From NCBI RefSeq assembly GCF_004786095.1, contig NZ_RHPJ01000001.1:620001-684000 (forward strand): a stretch of 64,000 nt of DNA, in the 5' to 3' direction. The notes below the pieces were generated by a model that was given only the letters and a program-made list of their open reading frames with translations, made no database searches and was not told where the DNA came from. The DNA is from Serinibacter arcticus (lineage in GTDB: Bacteria > Actinomycetota > Actinomycetes > Actinomycetales > Beutenbergiaceae). The position numbers and the translations under genes were made by a program. Below, one piece after another: positions 57,290 through 64,000 of this stretch; the first letter of the stretch is position 1; every line of letters starts with the position of its first letter.

Positions 57290-58207
57290 ATGACGACCTC
57301 CGCCCAGTGGCTCGAGGGTGCGCGCCCGCGCACGCTGCCCGCCGCCCTCGCCCCCGTCCTCGCCGGCAGCGGTGCCGCAGCGGGGTTCGGCGGGTTCGAC
57401 GCGCTGGCCGCGCTGCTGTGCGTGATCCTCGCGCTCGCGCTGCAGGTCGCCGTGAACTACGCCAACGACTACTCCGACGGCGTCCGGGGCACCGACGACG
57501 TCCGCACCGGCCCGATGCGCCTGGTCGCGTCAGGGGCCGCGACGCCCGCCGCCGTCAAGCGGGCCGCGCTGCTGGCCGGCGGCGTCGGCGGCCTGGCGGG
57601 CGTGGCGCTGTGCGCCTGGACCGGCCACTGGTGGCTGCTGGCCGTCGGCGCCGCCTGCCTCGTCGCCGCGTGGGGCTACACGGGCGGCGCCCGGCCCTAC
57701 GGCTACCTCGGGCTCGGCGAGGTCATGGTGTTCACGTTCTTCGGTGTCGTCGCGACGGCGGGCACCGCCTACGCGCAGGCCGGCACCGTCACGGTGGGCA
57801 CCTGGGCGGCGGCCGCCGCGGTCGGCTCGATCGCCTGCGCGATCCTCATGGCGAACAACCTGCGCGACATCCACACCGACCCCGCGGCGGGCAAGCGCAC
57901 GCTGGCCGTCCGGCTGGGCGAGGACCGTGCCCGCCTCGCCTACGCCGGGATGCTCGCGGTCCCCTACCTGGCCGCCGTCGTGGCCGCGCTGGCCGCGCCC
58001 ACGGACGTCCCGCTCAGCCTGGCGCCGCTGCTCGTGCTCGCCACGCTCCCGGTCGCGATCGCGCTCTCGCTGATCGTGCTGCGGGGCGCGTCGGGTCGCG
58101 ACCTCATCGGCGTGCTGCGCGACACGGGCCTGCTCGAGCTGGGCGTCGCCGTCGCTTTCGCGCTGGGACTGTGGTGGAGCGGACCGGCGGGGCCGATCGG
58201 GCTGTAG
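57290..58207 (+). CDS. menA: 1,4-Dihydroxy-2-naphthoate polyprenyltransferase
   Basis: A 305-residue integral membrane prenyltransferase that attaches the polyprenyl chain to DHNA, forming demethylmenaquinone. The first Asp motif is NYANDYSDGVRGTDD, and the second is NNLRDIHTDPAAGKRTLAVRLG. About nine helices are seen. The ATG at 57290 has AAGGAG 12-17 bases upstream. TACTGT around 57229 could give it its own promoter. The prenyl donor would come from the polyprenyl synthase at 24026-25051. Its end is convergent with the DUF4229 gene, 27 bases apart. Confidence 0.96.
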   Translation: MTTSAQWLEGARPRTLPAALAPVLAGSGAAAGFGGFDALAALLCVILALALQVAVNYANDYSDGVRGTDDVRTGPMRLVASGAATPAAVKRAALLAGGVGGLAGVALCAWTGHWWLLAVGAACLVAAWGYTGGARPYGYLGLGEVMVFTFFGVVATAGTAYAQAGTVTVGTWAAAAAVGSIACAILMANNLRDIHTDPAAGKRTLAVRLGEDRARLAYAGMLAVPYLAAVVAALAAPTDVPLSLAPLLVLATLPVAIALSLIVLRGASGRDLIGVLRDTGLLELGVAVAFALGLWWSGPAGPIGL

Positions 58208-58234
58208 GGCGACGCCGGGGCGCGGGCGCGCGGG

Positions 58235-58555
58235 TCAGACGCGGGGCGGCGCGGCGCCGTCGTCGTCGCGGGCACGCTCGTCACGAGCCCGCTCGGCGCG
58301 CTCCGCCTCGTCCAGTGCGCGGTCCTCCACGTCCTCGTCGTCACCGCGCACGGGGGCGTCCACGGCCTCGGCGCGCGAGGTCAGCGATCCGACGGCGGCG
58401 TCGCGCTGCGTGCGCATCGTGAGGAAGCTGACGGCGCCCGCGACGATCACGCTGACGATCAGCCACGGCCAGCCGCGCATCCCGATCAGCCAGAACAGGC
58501 CGAAGGACGCGAGCAGGACGACGACGCGCAGGAGCGAGTAGCGGAGCAGGGGCAC
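58235..58555 (-). CDS. DUF4229 family membrane protein
   Basis: A 106-residue protein with two hydrophobic helices near the N terminus (LLRVVVLLASFGLFWLIGM; WPWLIVSVIVAGAVSFLTM). An acidic/basic charged tail is rich in Asp, Glu, Arg and Ala (EDVEDRALDEAERAERARDE). This matches the small actinobacterial DUF4229 family, function unknown, often found beside menA and ccs genes. The chosen start is GTG at 58555, because TACCCT lies exactly six bases upstream. An upstream extension to 58627 runs through the divergent promoter. Its end is convergent with menA. Confidence 0.8.
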   Translation of the reverse strand: MPLLRYSLLRVVVLLASFGLFWLIGMRGWPWLIVSVIVAGAVSFLTMRTQRDAAVGSLTSRAEAVDAPVRGDDEDVEDRALDEAERAERARDERARDDDGAAPPRV

Positions 58556-58561
58556 CCGACA

Positions 58562-58567
58562 AGGGTA
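58562..58567 (-). promoter_or_regulatory. Candidate -10 box of the DUF4229 gene
   Basis: TACCCT on the minus strand, six bases before the GTG at 58555. It is paired with the divergent box at 58587-58592, so only 19 bases separate the two boxes. Confidence 0.45.
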
Positions 58568-58586
58568 AGTCGTCGTGCGGTCGACG

Positions 58587-58592
58587 TAGCAT
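58587..58592 (+). promoter_or_regulatory. Candidate -10 box of the 114-aa membrane protein gene
   Basis: TAGCAT, six bases before the ATG at 58599; leaderless signature, divergent from the DUF4229 box. Confidence 0.45.
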
Positions 58593-58598
58593 CGAGGG

Positions 58599-58943
58599 AT
58601 GCCTCGGTTGATCCTGTTCGTCGTCATCGCCGGCCTCGTCGTCTACGGGCTGGTGTGGCTGTCCATGCGTGCCCGCGAGCGCCGCGTCGCCGCGGCCCCG
58701 CGCCGTCCCGCGCCCGACGACGACCCGCAGTTCCTCGCCCAGCTCGACTCGCGCCTGCGCGAGCAGCGCCGCCAGGCCGAGCAGGCGCGACGCCGCCGGC
58801 AGGCGCAGGACGACGCCGCTGCGGCTGCTGCGGGCGACGGCGGGACGAACACCGACGACGCACCCACGACTCCCGGCGACGCCGCCGGCGGCACGGACGA
58901 CACCGACCTGGGCGACGACGAGCCCGAGGCCCGCCCCGCCTGA
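58599..58943 (+). CDS. Small membrane protein with charged coiled-coil-like tail (114 aa)
   Basis: The N-terminal helix is LILFVVIAGLVVYGLVWLSM. The rest is cytoplasmic and highly charged. An Arg-rich stretch is followed by FLAQLDSRLREQRRQAEQARRRRQAQ, likely a helix that could form a coiled coil, and then an acidic Asp/Gly/Thr-rich end. I do not recognise a named family, although similar short proteins accompany DUF4229 and ccs genes in related actinobacteria. The start is ATG at 58599 behind a TAGCAT box. Its end is convergent with ccsB, 13 bases apart. Confidence 0.65.
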   Translation: MPRLILFVVIAGLVVYGLVWLSMRARERRVAAAPRRPAPDDDPQFLAQLDSRLREQRRQAEQARRRRQAQDDAAAAAAGDGGTNTDDAPTTPGDAAGGTDDTDLGDDEPEARPA

Positions 58944-58956
58944 GCGACGCGCCGGA

Positions 58957-59919
58957 TCAGACTCCCGAGTAGCTGTGCAGGGAGTTCACGAAGAGGTTCA
59001 CGACGTAGTAGTTGATGAGGATCGACGCGAAGCCGGCCACCGAGAACCAGGCGGCGCGGCGGCCCTCCCAGCCGCGCGTGGAGCGGGCGTGCAGGTAGGC
59101 GGCGTAGACCACCCAGATGACGAACGACCACACCTCCTTGGCGTCCCAGCCCCAGTACCGGCCCCACGCGTGCTCCGCCCAGATCGCACCGGAGATCAGC
59201 ACGAAGGTCCACAGTACGAAGCCGACCGCGTTGATGCGGAACGCGAGCCGCTCGAGGTCTGCCGAGGTCGGGAGCGAGGACAGGATGCGGCCCTGCGTGC
59301 CCCGGCCGATCGCGCGGTCCTTGGCCAGCTGCAGCCCCGAGACGGTGGCGGCGACGGCGAAGACGCCCATCCCCGAGGTCGCGATGGCCACGTGGATCAC
59401 GAGCCAGTAGCTCTGCAGCGCGGGCTGCACCGCGGTCGGGTCCGTGTAGAGCACCGCGAGCGCGAGGAACAGCGCCAGCAGCGCGAAGAGCGAGATGAAC
59501 GTGCCGAGGAAGCGGACGTCGCGCCTGCGCTGGATGCCGAGGAAGACGACCGAGGCGACCACGACGGACACCGTGGTGAACTCGTACATGTTGGCCCACG
59601 GCACGCGTCCGGCCGCGAAACCGCGCGTGACGACGCCGGCCACGAGCATCAGGACGGCGACCGTGAACGTCGACTGCCCGATGGCCGCAGCGCGGCGGAC
59701 GGGCGGCAGCGGGGCGTCGGCCACGGGACGGGCCGCGACGACGGGCGCGTCGGCCACGCCGGCGCTCACGAGCTCGCGCGCGTCGGCCGTGCGCGAGACG
59801 CGGCTGGGTCGGTCGGCGGCGAGACGCGAGAAGTCGATGGCGAACGCGATCGTCGCGATGAGGTAGGCGGTCATGGCCGCCGTCACGAGGTACAGACTGA
59901 TCTGACCGAGCTCAGCCAC
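58957..59919 (-). CDS. ccsB: Cytochrome c biogenesis protein CcsB/ResC (CcsA-type haem handling)
   Basis: A 320-residue membrane protein of system II cytochrome c maturation that carries haem across the membrane and attaches it with ResB. The N-terminal helix is followed by VPWANMYEFTTVSV. The C-terminal tryptophan-rich haem site is WGWDAKEVWSFVIWVVYAAYLHAR. About eight helices end in NYYVVNLFVNSLHSYSGV. The GTG at 59919 overlaps the resB end by eight bases. It is the last gene of the operon. Naming varies, and this is the CcsA-like partner in actinobacteria often called CcsB. Confidence 0.93.
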   Translation of the reverse strand: MAELGQISLYLVTAAMTAYLIATIAFAIDFSRLAADRPSRVSRTADARELVSAGVADAPVVAARPVADAPLPPVRRAAAIGQSTFTVAVLMLVAGVVTRGFAAGRVPWANMYEFTTVSVVVASVVFLGIQRRRDVRFLGTFISLFALLALFLALAVLYTDPTAVQPALQSYWLVIHVAIATSGMGVFAVAATVSGLQLAKDRAIGRGTQGRILSSLPTSADLERLAFRINAVGFVLWTFVLISGAIWAEHAWGRYWGWDAKEVWSFVIWVVYAAYLHARSTRGWEGRRAAWFSVAGFASILINYYVVNLFVNSLHSYSGV

Positions 59920-61642
59920 GTCGGGCTCCTTCGTCCTGCTGCCGGTCCGGCGCCTGGCCGGTCTCCTGGTTCATCCTGTCCTGGTCCGTCTTCCCGACGG
60001 CGGGGCGGAGCGGCTCCAGCACTCGCGTGAGCTCGCGCTCCAGGCCGGGGTCGTCGCCACGCGCGAGCGCGGCTGCGGTCACCACTGTACGACCACCCTC
60101 GTCCTGCCCGATCCGCACGAAGACGCGCCTGCGAGGCAGGAACAGCGACGCCGAGAGGCCGGCGAGCGCGAGCAGCGCGAACGTCAGCACCCACGGCAGC
60201 GTCGGGTCGTAGCGGAGGTCGAGCCCGACGTAGCGCGGGAGGTCGTTGAACGTGATCGTCCCGAGCCCGTCGGGGAGATCGACGGTCTGACCGGGGGCGA
60301 CGACGACGCGCACGGGGGCGTCCTCGCCGTCGGGCCCGGGAGCCCTGACCTGCTGCATCGCCTGCGTGTCCAGCTGGTAGACGTTCTGGGGCACGCCGTC
60401 GTCCAGGCCGAGGTTGCCGTACCAGACGTCGAGCACGAGCAGCGGCTCGTTCGGCTCGGGCGAGATCGAGAAGGCCGTGTCGCTCGCGGGGTCGACCACC
60501 GCCGTCGGCAGGAACACCCCGCTCAGCCCGATCTGGTCCCCGACCTGGGTGTCCGGCACCTTGATGACGCCGCGGGAGTCGTAGGTGGCCTGGTCGACGA
60601 TGACGAACGGCACGGGGCCGGAGAACCCGACGTTCCCCTCGGCGTCGGTCACCGTGACGTCGGGCGCAAAACCGTTGCCCATGAGGTAGACGCTCGCACC
60701 ACCCGTGCGCAGCGGGTGGTTGACCCGGATCGTCTCGGGCTGCTCGTCGCCGTCGGGCTCGGTCACGGTGACCTCGGCGCGGAAGTCCGCCGCCTGGCCC
60801 GAGACCTCGTCGAACGCGGACGTGAAGCGGTCCAGGCGCATGCGGAACGGCTCGAGCCCGCCCTCGTCGAACCACGGCCCCGACTCGAAGGAGTCGTACT
60901 GCACCTGCGAGTTGGCGAAGGTGTCGCCCTCCACCACGATCACCTGACCGCGGTAGTGCACGAAGGTGCCGTAGCCGACGGCGATGAGCAGCCCCACGAG
61001 GGCGAGGTGGAAGACGATGTTGCCGGACTCGCGCGTGTAGCCGCGTTCGGCCGACAGCGTGGTGACCGCGCCGTCGGCGCCGTCCGTGCGGCGCAGCCGG
61101 TAGCCCTTGAGCGCGGTGGTCGCCGTCGCGACGGCCTCGTCGCGGGCGACCGGGGACGCGAACGCGTCCCGCACCGGGAACCGCGTGAAGCGGCTCGGGG
61201 CCGCGGGCGGCGGGCGTCGCAGCGCCTTGATGTGGTCGAGCGAGCGAGGCACGATGCAGCCCACCAGGCTGAGGAACAGCAGCAGGTAGACCGCGGAGAA
61301 CCACGGCGAGGCGAAGACGTCGAACAGCCCCCAGCGCTCCAGCACCGGCGCGAGGGAGGGGTTGTCGAGGTAGTACTGCGCGACGCGGGCGGGGTCCTGC
61401 GGACGCTGCGGGAAGAACGTGCCGGGCAGCGCGACGACGGCGAGCAGCAGCAGGAGCAGGAGCGCCACGCGCATCGAGGTCAGCTGCCGCCACGTCCAGC
61501 GCAGCCACGCGACGGGTCCGAAACCGACCGGGCCGGGGGCGGGGGCCTGCGCGGTGGGCCGGGTGGTGTCGGTGGAGTCGCCGTCGGGCCGCTCCGGGTC
61601 GTCGCCGGAGACGAGCCCCTCGGGGCGGTAGCCGGCGCTCAC
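59912..61642 (-). CDS. resB: Cytochrome c biogenesis protein ResB
   Basis: A 576-residue partner of CcsB in system II cytochrome c maturation. The GTG at 61642 overlaps the ccdA stop (GTGA). After a Pro/Asp-rich cytoplasmic N terminus come helices including MRVALLLLLLLAVVALPGTFFPQRPQDP (in part), WFSAVYLLLFLSLVGCIVPR and NIVFHLALVGLLIAVGYG. A large outer domain follows, with a final helix (LTFALLALAGLSASLFLPRRR). FPQRPQDPARVAQYY and the haem-related VFHLALVG segment are typical. Length is normal for actinobacteria. Confidence 0.93.
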   Translation of the reverse strand: MSAGYRPEGLVSGDDPERPDGDSTDTTRPTAQAPAPGPVGFGPVAWLRWTWRQLTSMRVALLLLLLLAVVALPGTFFPQRPQDPARVAQYYLDNPSLAPVLERWGLFDVFASPWFSAVYLLLFLSLVGCIVPRSLDHIKALRRPPPAAPSRFTRFPVRDAFASPVARDEAVATATTALKGYRLRRTDGADGAVTTLSAERGYTRESGNIVFHLALVGLLIAVGYGTFVHYRGQVIVVEGDTFANSQVQYDSFESGPWFDEGGLEPFRMRLDRFTSAFDEVSGQAADFRAEVTVTEPDGDEQPETIRVNHPLRTGGASVYLMGNGFAPDVTVTDAEGNVGFSGPVPFVIVDQATYDSRGVIKVPDTQVGDQIGLSGVFLPTAVVDPASDTAFSISPEPNEPLLVLDVWYGNLGLDDGVPQNVYQLDTQAMQQVRAPGPDGEDAPVRVVVAPGQTVDLPDGLGTITFNDLPRYVGLDLRYDPTLPWVLTFALLALAGLSASLFLPRRRVFVRIGQDEGGRTVVTAAALARGDDPGLERELTRVLEPLRPAVGKTDQDRMNQETGQAPDRQQDEGARRG

Positions 61643-62409
61643 AGCAGCGTCCCGTACTGCGCGACCCAGCCCTGGAGCTGCTGCGACAGGTGCTGCCAGA
61701 CACCGGAGACGAGCGCGAGACCGAGCACGATCAGCATGATCCCGCCGATCCGCATGATCGCGACCCGGTGCCGCTTGAGGAAGCTCACCGAACGCGCTGA
61801 ACGGCGGAACGCGAGCGCGATGATGAGGAACGGCACCCCGAGCCCGAGGCTGTAGACCAGCGCGAGCACCGCGCCGCGGTCGGCCGAACCCGTCTCGAGG
61901 GCGAGGATGGAGATGGCGGCCAGCGTCGGGCCGATGCACGGCACCCAGCCGAGACCGAACGTGATGCCGAGCAGCGCGGCACCCGCGAGCGACGCCTTCG
62001 GCGCCAGGTGGAGCCGACGCTCGCGCTGGAAGAACGGCAGCCAGCCGGCGAACGACAGCCCCATGAGGATGACCACCACGCCGAGGATCCGCATGATCTC
62101 GTCGACGTGCGGGAGGATCCGGACGCCGACGGACACGAACGCGTACCCGAGCCCGACGAACACCACGGTGAAGCCGGCGATGAAGAGCAGCACCCCCGCC
62201 AGCAGGCGCCCGCGTTCGGCCCCCTTCGTCTCCGCGAGGTCCGAGCCGGTCATTCCGCCGAGGAACCCCAGGTAGCCGGGCACCAGGGGCAGCACGCACG
62301 GCGAGGCGAACGAGACGAATCCGGCGATCAGCGCGACCGGCAGCGCCAGGAGCAGCGGTCCGGAGAGCACCGTGTCCTGGAACGCCTGCGCGACCGAGCC
62401 GAGGTCCAC
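61639..62409 (-). CDS. ccdA: Thiol-disulphide transporter CcdA (DsbD family)
   Basis: A 256-residue, six-helix protein that carries reducing power from cytoplasmic thioredoxin to the outside for cytochrome c haem ligation. Conserved Cys are in SFASPCVLPLVPGYLGFLGG and LGWVPCIGPTLAAI. The GTG at 62409 lies three bases after the stop of the thioredoxin-like gene, and the stop overlaps resB. The partner for the transferred electrons is probably the TlpA-like lipoprotein encoded immediately upstream. Confidence 0.95.
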   Translation of the reverse strand: MDLGSVAQAFQDTVLSGPLLLALPVALIAGFVSFASPCVLPLVPGYLGFLGGMTGSDLAETKGAERGRLLAGVLLFIAGFTVVFVGLGYAFVSVGVRILPHVDEIMRILGVVVILMGLSFAGWLPFFQRERRLHLAPKASLAGAALLGITFGLGWVPCIGPTLAAISILALETGSADRGAVLALVYSLGLGVPFLIIALAFRRSARSVSFLKRHRVAIMRIGGIMLIVLGLALVSGVWQHLSQQLQGWVAQYGTLL

Positions 62410-62412
62410 CGG

Positions 62413-63036
62413 CTAGCCCTCGGCCAGGACGTCGTCGATCAGGCCGCTCAGCGTGATCTTGGACGCGAGTCCGACGATGCGCGCGGCGGGCCGGCCCTCG
62501 CGGTCCAGCACGACTGTCGTCGGCATGGCGCGCAGGGGCACGAGACCCTCGAGCGCGGCGACGGCGGAGGCGTCGCCGTCGTCCAGGCTCGGGTAGGTGA
62601 TGCCGTAGGTCTGGGCGAAGGCGTCGGCGGTCGCGGCGTCGTCGGTGCCGTTGATGCCGAGCAGCTGCACGTCGCCCGTGTACTCCTGCGAGATCTCCGC
62701 GAGGTCGGGCGCCTCGGCGCGGCACGGCGGGCAGGCGGCGTACCAGAAGTTCAGCACGACGACCTGGCCGCGCCAGTCCGCCACGTCGACGGCCTCACCC
62801 GCGAAGTCCACGCCCGCGATGGCGGGCGCGTCCGGGCGCTCGGCCGGGCTCCACGTCGTGAACGCGCCGTTGCCCTCCTGGTAGCCCGGCTCGGCGACGG
62901 TGGGGTCGCCGTCGTCGGGCGTGCACGCGGTCAGGGCGACGGCGGCGAGTCCCAGTGCGAGGACGGCGCCGAGGGCGCGCAGTCCGCGCGGCCGGCGTCC
63001 CGGCCCCCGCACCGACCCGGTCGCCACGTCACGCAC
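62413..63036 (-). CDS. TlpA/ResA-like thioredoxin lipoprotein
   Basis: A 207-residue extracytoplasmic thiol-disulphide oxidoreductase that reduces apocytochrome c cysteines. The signal peptide and lipobox are VLALGLAAVALTAC. A thioredoxin fold has active site YAACPPCRAE, preceded by VVLNFWY, and the cis-Pro in LRAMPTTVVLDREG. The usual Trp before the CPPC motif is replaced (Ala-Ala-Cys). The start is GTG at 63036, overlapping the phosphatase gene end by eight bases, and ccdA follows three bases after its stop. Confidence 0.93.
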   Translation of the reverse strand: MRDVATGSVRGPGRRPRGLRALGAVLALGLAAVALTACTPDDGDPTVAEPGYQEGNGAFTTWSPAERPDAPAIAGVDFAGEAVDVADWRGQVVVLNFWYAACPPCRAEAPDLAEISQEYTGDVQLLGINGTDDAATADAFAQTYGITYPSLDDGDASAVAALEGLVPLRAMPTTVVLDREGRPAARIVGLASKITLSGLIDDVLAEG

Positions 63037-63676
63037 CGGCCACCGCCGAGGCGCCGGGCAGGAGCGCGGCGGCGGGCTCGCTGTAGCTGTGGGCGACGAG
63101 GGTCGTGCCGTCGAACGTGAGCGACGTCACCGAGGCGAGCGAGCACTCGCGCGCCCGGGGGTCGTGCCACAGCGGCTTGTTCTGCAGCGCGCGGCGCACG
63201 GCCCAGATCGGGGACTGGTGGGAGACCAGCACGGCCTCGTGGCCCTCGGCGGCCTCGCGAGCCGCGGCGATCGCCGCGGTCATGCGGTCGCGCTGCTGCG
63301 TGAACGCCTCCCCCCAGGAGGGACGGAACGGGTTGTAGAGGTGGCGGGCGGACGAGGGCGTCACGAGCGCGCGCCAGCCGCCACCGGCGACGGGGCGACC
63401 CTCGAGCTCGTTGCCCGCCTCGATCAGGCGGTCATCGATCTCGACCGCGACGCCCAGCCCCTGCGCCAGCGGCGCGGCGGTCTGCTGCGCCCGCTCGAGC
63501 GGGGAGGAGATGACGTGCGTGATGTCCGCCTTCGCGTCCAGGAGCGACTCGGCCACGAGGCGCGCCATGGCGTGACCGCGTTCGGACAGCACGTAACCGG
63601 GGAGCCTGCCGTAGAGGATCCGGTCGGGATTCTCGACCTCGCCGTGCCGGAGCAGGTGGATCGTGGTGCGCGCCAT
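63029..63676 (-). CDS. Histidine phosphatase family protein
   Basis: A 215-residue phosphoglycerate-mutase-like phosphatase. The phosphohistidine motif is LLRHGEVENPD with Arg10-His11-Gly12. The second Arg is in SSPLERAQQTA, the acid in IEAGNELEG, and the second His in VLVSHQSPIW. The ATG at 63676 starts at the usual family position, five bases after the MarR stop. There is no good ribosome site, so it is probably translationally coupled. Substrate unknown. It commonly heads the ccs operon in actinobacteria without a known functional link. Confidence 0.92.
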   Translation of the reverse strand: MARTTIHLLRHGEVENPDRILYGRLPGYVLSERGHAMARLVAESLLDAKADITHVISSPLERAQQTAAPLAQGLGVAVEIDDRLIEAGNELEGRPVAGGGWRALVTPSSARHLYNPFRPSWGEAFTQQRDRMTAAIAAAREAAEGHEAVLVSHQSPIWAVRRALQNKPLWHDPRARECSLASVTSLTFDGTTLVAHSYSEPAAALLPGASAVAGA

Positions 63677-63681
63677 GCCGT

Positions 63682-64000
63682 CTAGTCTCGCAAACCTTCC
63701 TGGGTGCACGGTTCAGCGCCGTCGCCGCACGACGTGTCCGACGACTCACCCGGTGCGTCCACGAGTGCGGCCTCACGCAGCACCGCGCGCATCGCCTCCC
63801 CCAGCTGCGCCAGCTGGTCGCGGTCGATGACGTCCACGAGTCTGGCCCGCACCGAGGCCACGTGGGACGGCGCCGCGGCGACGAGTCGCTCGTACCCCGC
63901 CGCCGTCAGGGTCGCGGCGATCCCCCGCCGGTCCTCCGCGGCCGGTCGTCGGCTGACGAGCCCTGCCGCCTCCAGGCGCGCGACCGTGTGGGTGACGCGG
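63682..64000 (-). CDS. MarR-family regulator, partial (N-terminal part beyond window)
   Basis: The last 105 residues of a winged-helix regulator, cut by the right edge; the stop TAG is at 63682-63684. The visible part starts RVTHTVARLEAAGLVSRR, the recognition helix and turn. It continues with the wing PAAEDRRGIAATLTAAGYERL, then the dimerisation helices (VIDRDQLAQLGEAMRAVLRE). An Asp/Gly/Ser-rich tail has two Cys (SCGDGAEPC). These are standard MarR landmarks (DRR and LT-x-x-G). It ends five bases before the phosphatase start, so both are likely cotranscribed and perhaps autoregulated. The ligand is unknown. Confidence 0.85.
   Translation of the reverse strand, partial: RVTHTVARLEAAGLVSRRPAAEDRRGIAATLTAAGYERLVAAAPSHVASVRARLVDVIDRDQLAQLGEAMRAVLREAALVDAPGESSDTSCGDGAEPCTQEGLRD

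Noticed and set aside
1-64000. CRISPR arrays, insertion sequences, prophage genes, tRNA or rRNA genes
   Set aside because: Looked for repeated spacer-like units, transposase or integrase motifs, and cloverleaf or CCA-ended segments, and found none. Reading by eye could miss a single degenerate tRNA.

Overview
The window is a 64 kb stretch of very GC-rich chromosome (third codon positions are almost all G or C) with dense, largely unidirectional gene blocks. Many start codons are GTG, and many genes lack a ribosome binding site but have a TANNNT box 6-8 bases before the start codon. The gene content fits an actinobacterium: a mycobacterial-type ESX (type VII) secretion locus, menaquinone as the quinone, a full 14-subunit complex I operon, and ResB/CcsB cytochrome c maturation. 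A Micrococcales organism related to Cellulomonas is my best guess, but this is an inference and no rRNA or tRNA gene is present to test it. I see no insertion sequence, integrase, phage gene, CRISPR array or tRNA.

Layout. (1) 1-8.5 kb: a cut-off APC-family permease, an aldo/keto reductase, an ABC exporter pair (FtsX-type permease and ATPase), a LysR regulator facing a tiny membrane protein, a small conserved-looking protein, and an FprA-type ferredoxin-NADP reductase. (2) 8.5-22.3 kb: a compact ESX locus in four transcription blocks. These are eccD-eccB-mycP (minus); two WXG100 proteins followed by two or three unidentified ESX-linked proteins (plus); an EccD-like protein with an RDD/FHA protein (minus); and a three-ATPase EccC (plus). 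(3) 22.3-42.3 kb: a HAD phosphatase, then a long minus-strand operon of menJ-like reductase, nuoA to nuoN, a polyprenyl diphosphate synthase and a PrmC-like methyltransferase. Most of its junctions are ATGA or GTGA overlaps. (4) 42.7-58.2 kb: menaquinone genes menG, menF, menD, menC, menB, menE and menA, spread over several short transcription units. They are interspersed with a lipoprotein, DUF2277, DUF4184, a VOC protein, an HtrA protease, a CNNM/CBS membrane protein and a DUF3048 lipoprotein. (5) 58.2-64 kb: DUF4229 and a small membrane protein, then a minus-strand cytochrome c maturation operon (a cut-off MarR regulator, a histidine phosphatase, TlpA-like thioredoxin, CcdA, ResB, CcsB).

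How it fits together. Regions 3-5 make up a respiratory neighbourhood. Chorismate is taken to menaquinone (MenF, MenD, MenC, MenE, MenB, MenA, MenG). The isoprenoid tail comes from the polyprenyl diphosphate synthase and is probably partly saturated by the MenJ-like reductase. Complex I reduces the quinone, and the Ccs system matures c-type cytochromes downstream. No menH or DHNA-CoA thioesterase is visible here. The ESX locus has EccB, EccC, EccD, mycosin and two WXG100 substrates, with a second EccD-like protein but no EccE or EccA in the window. The points that most deserve a second look are a probable frameshift near 14445 in the ESX cargo operon, the paired EccD-like proteins, a recurring leaderless-promoter signature, and several well-formed palindromes at gene ends and promoters.
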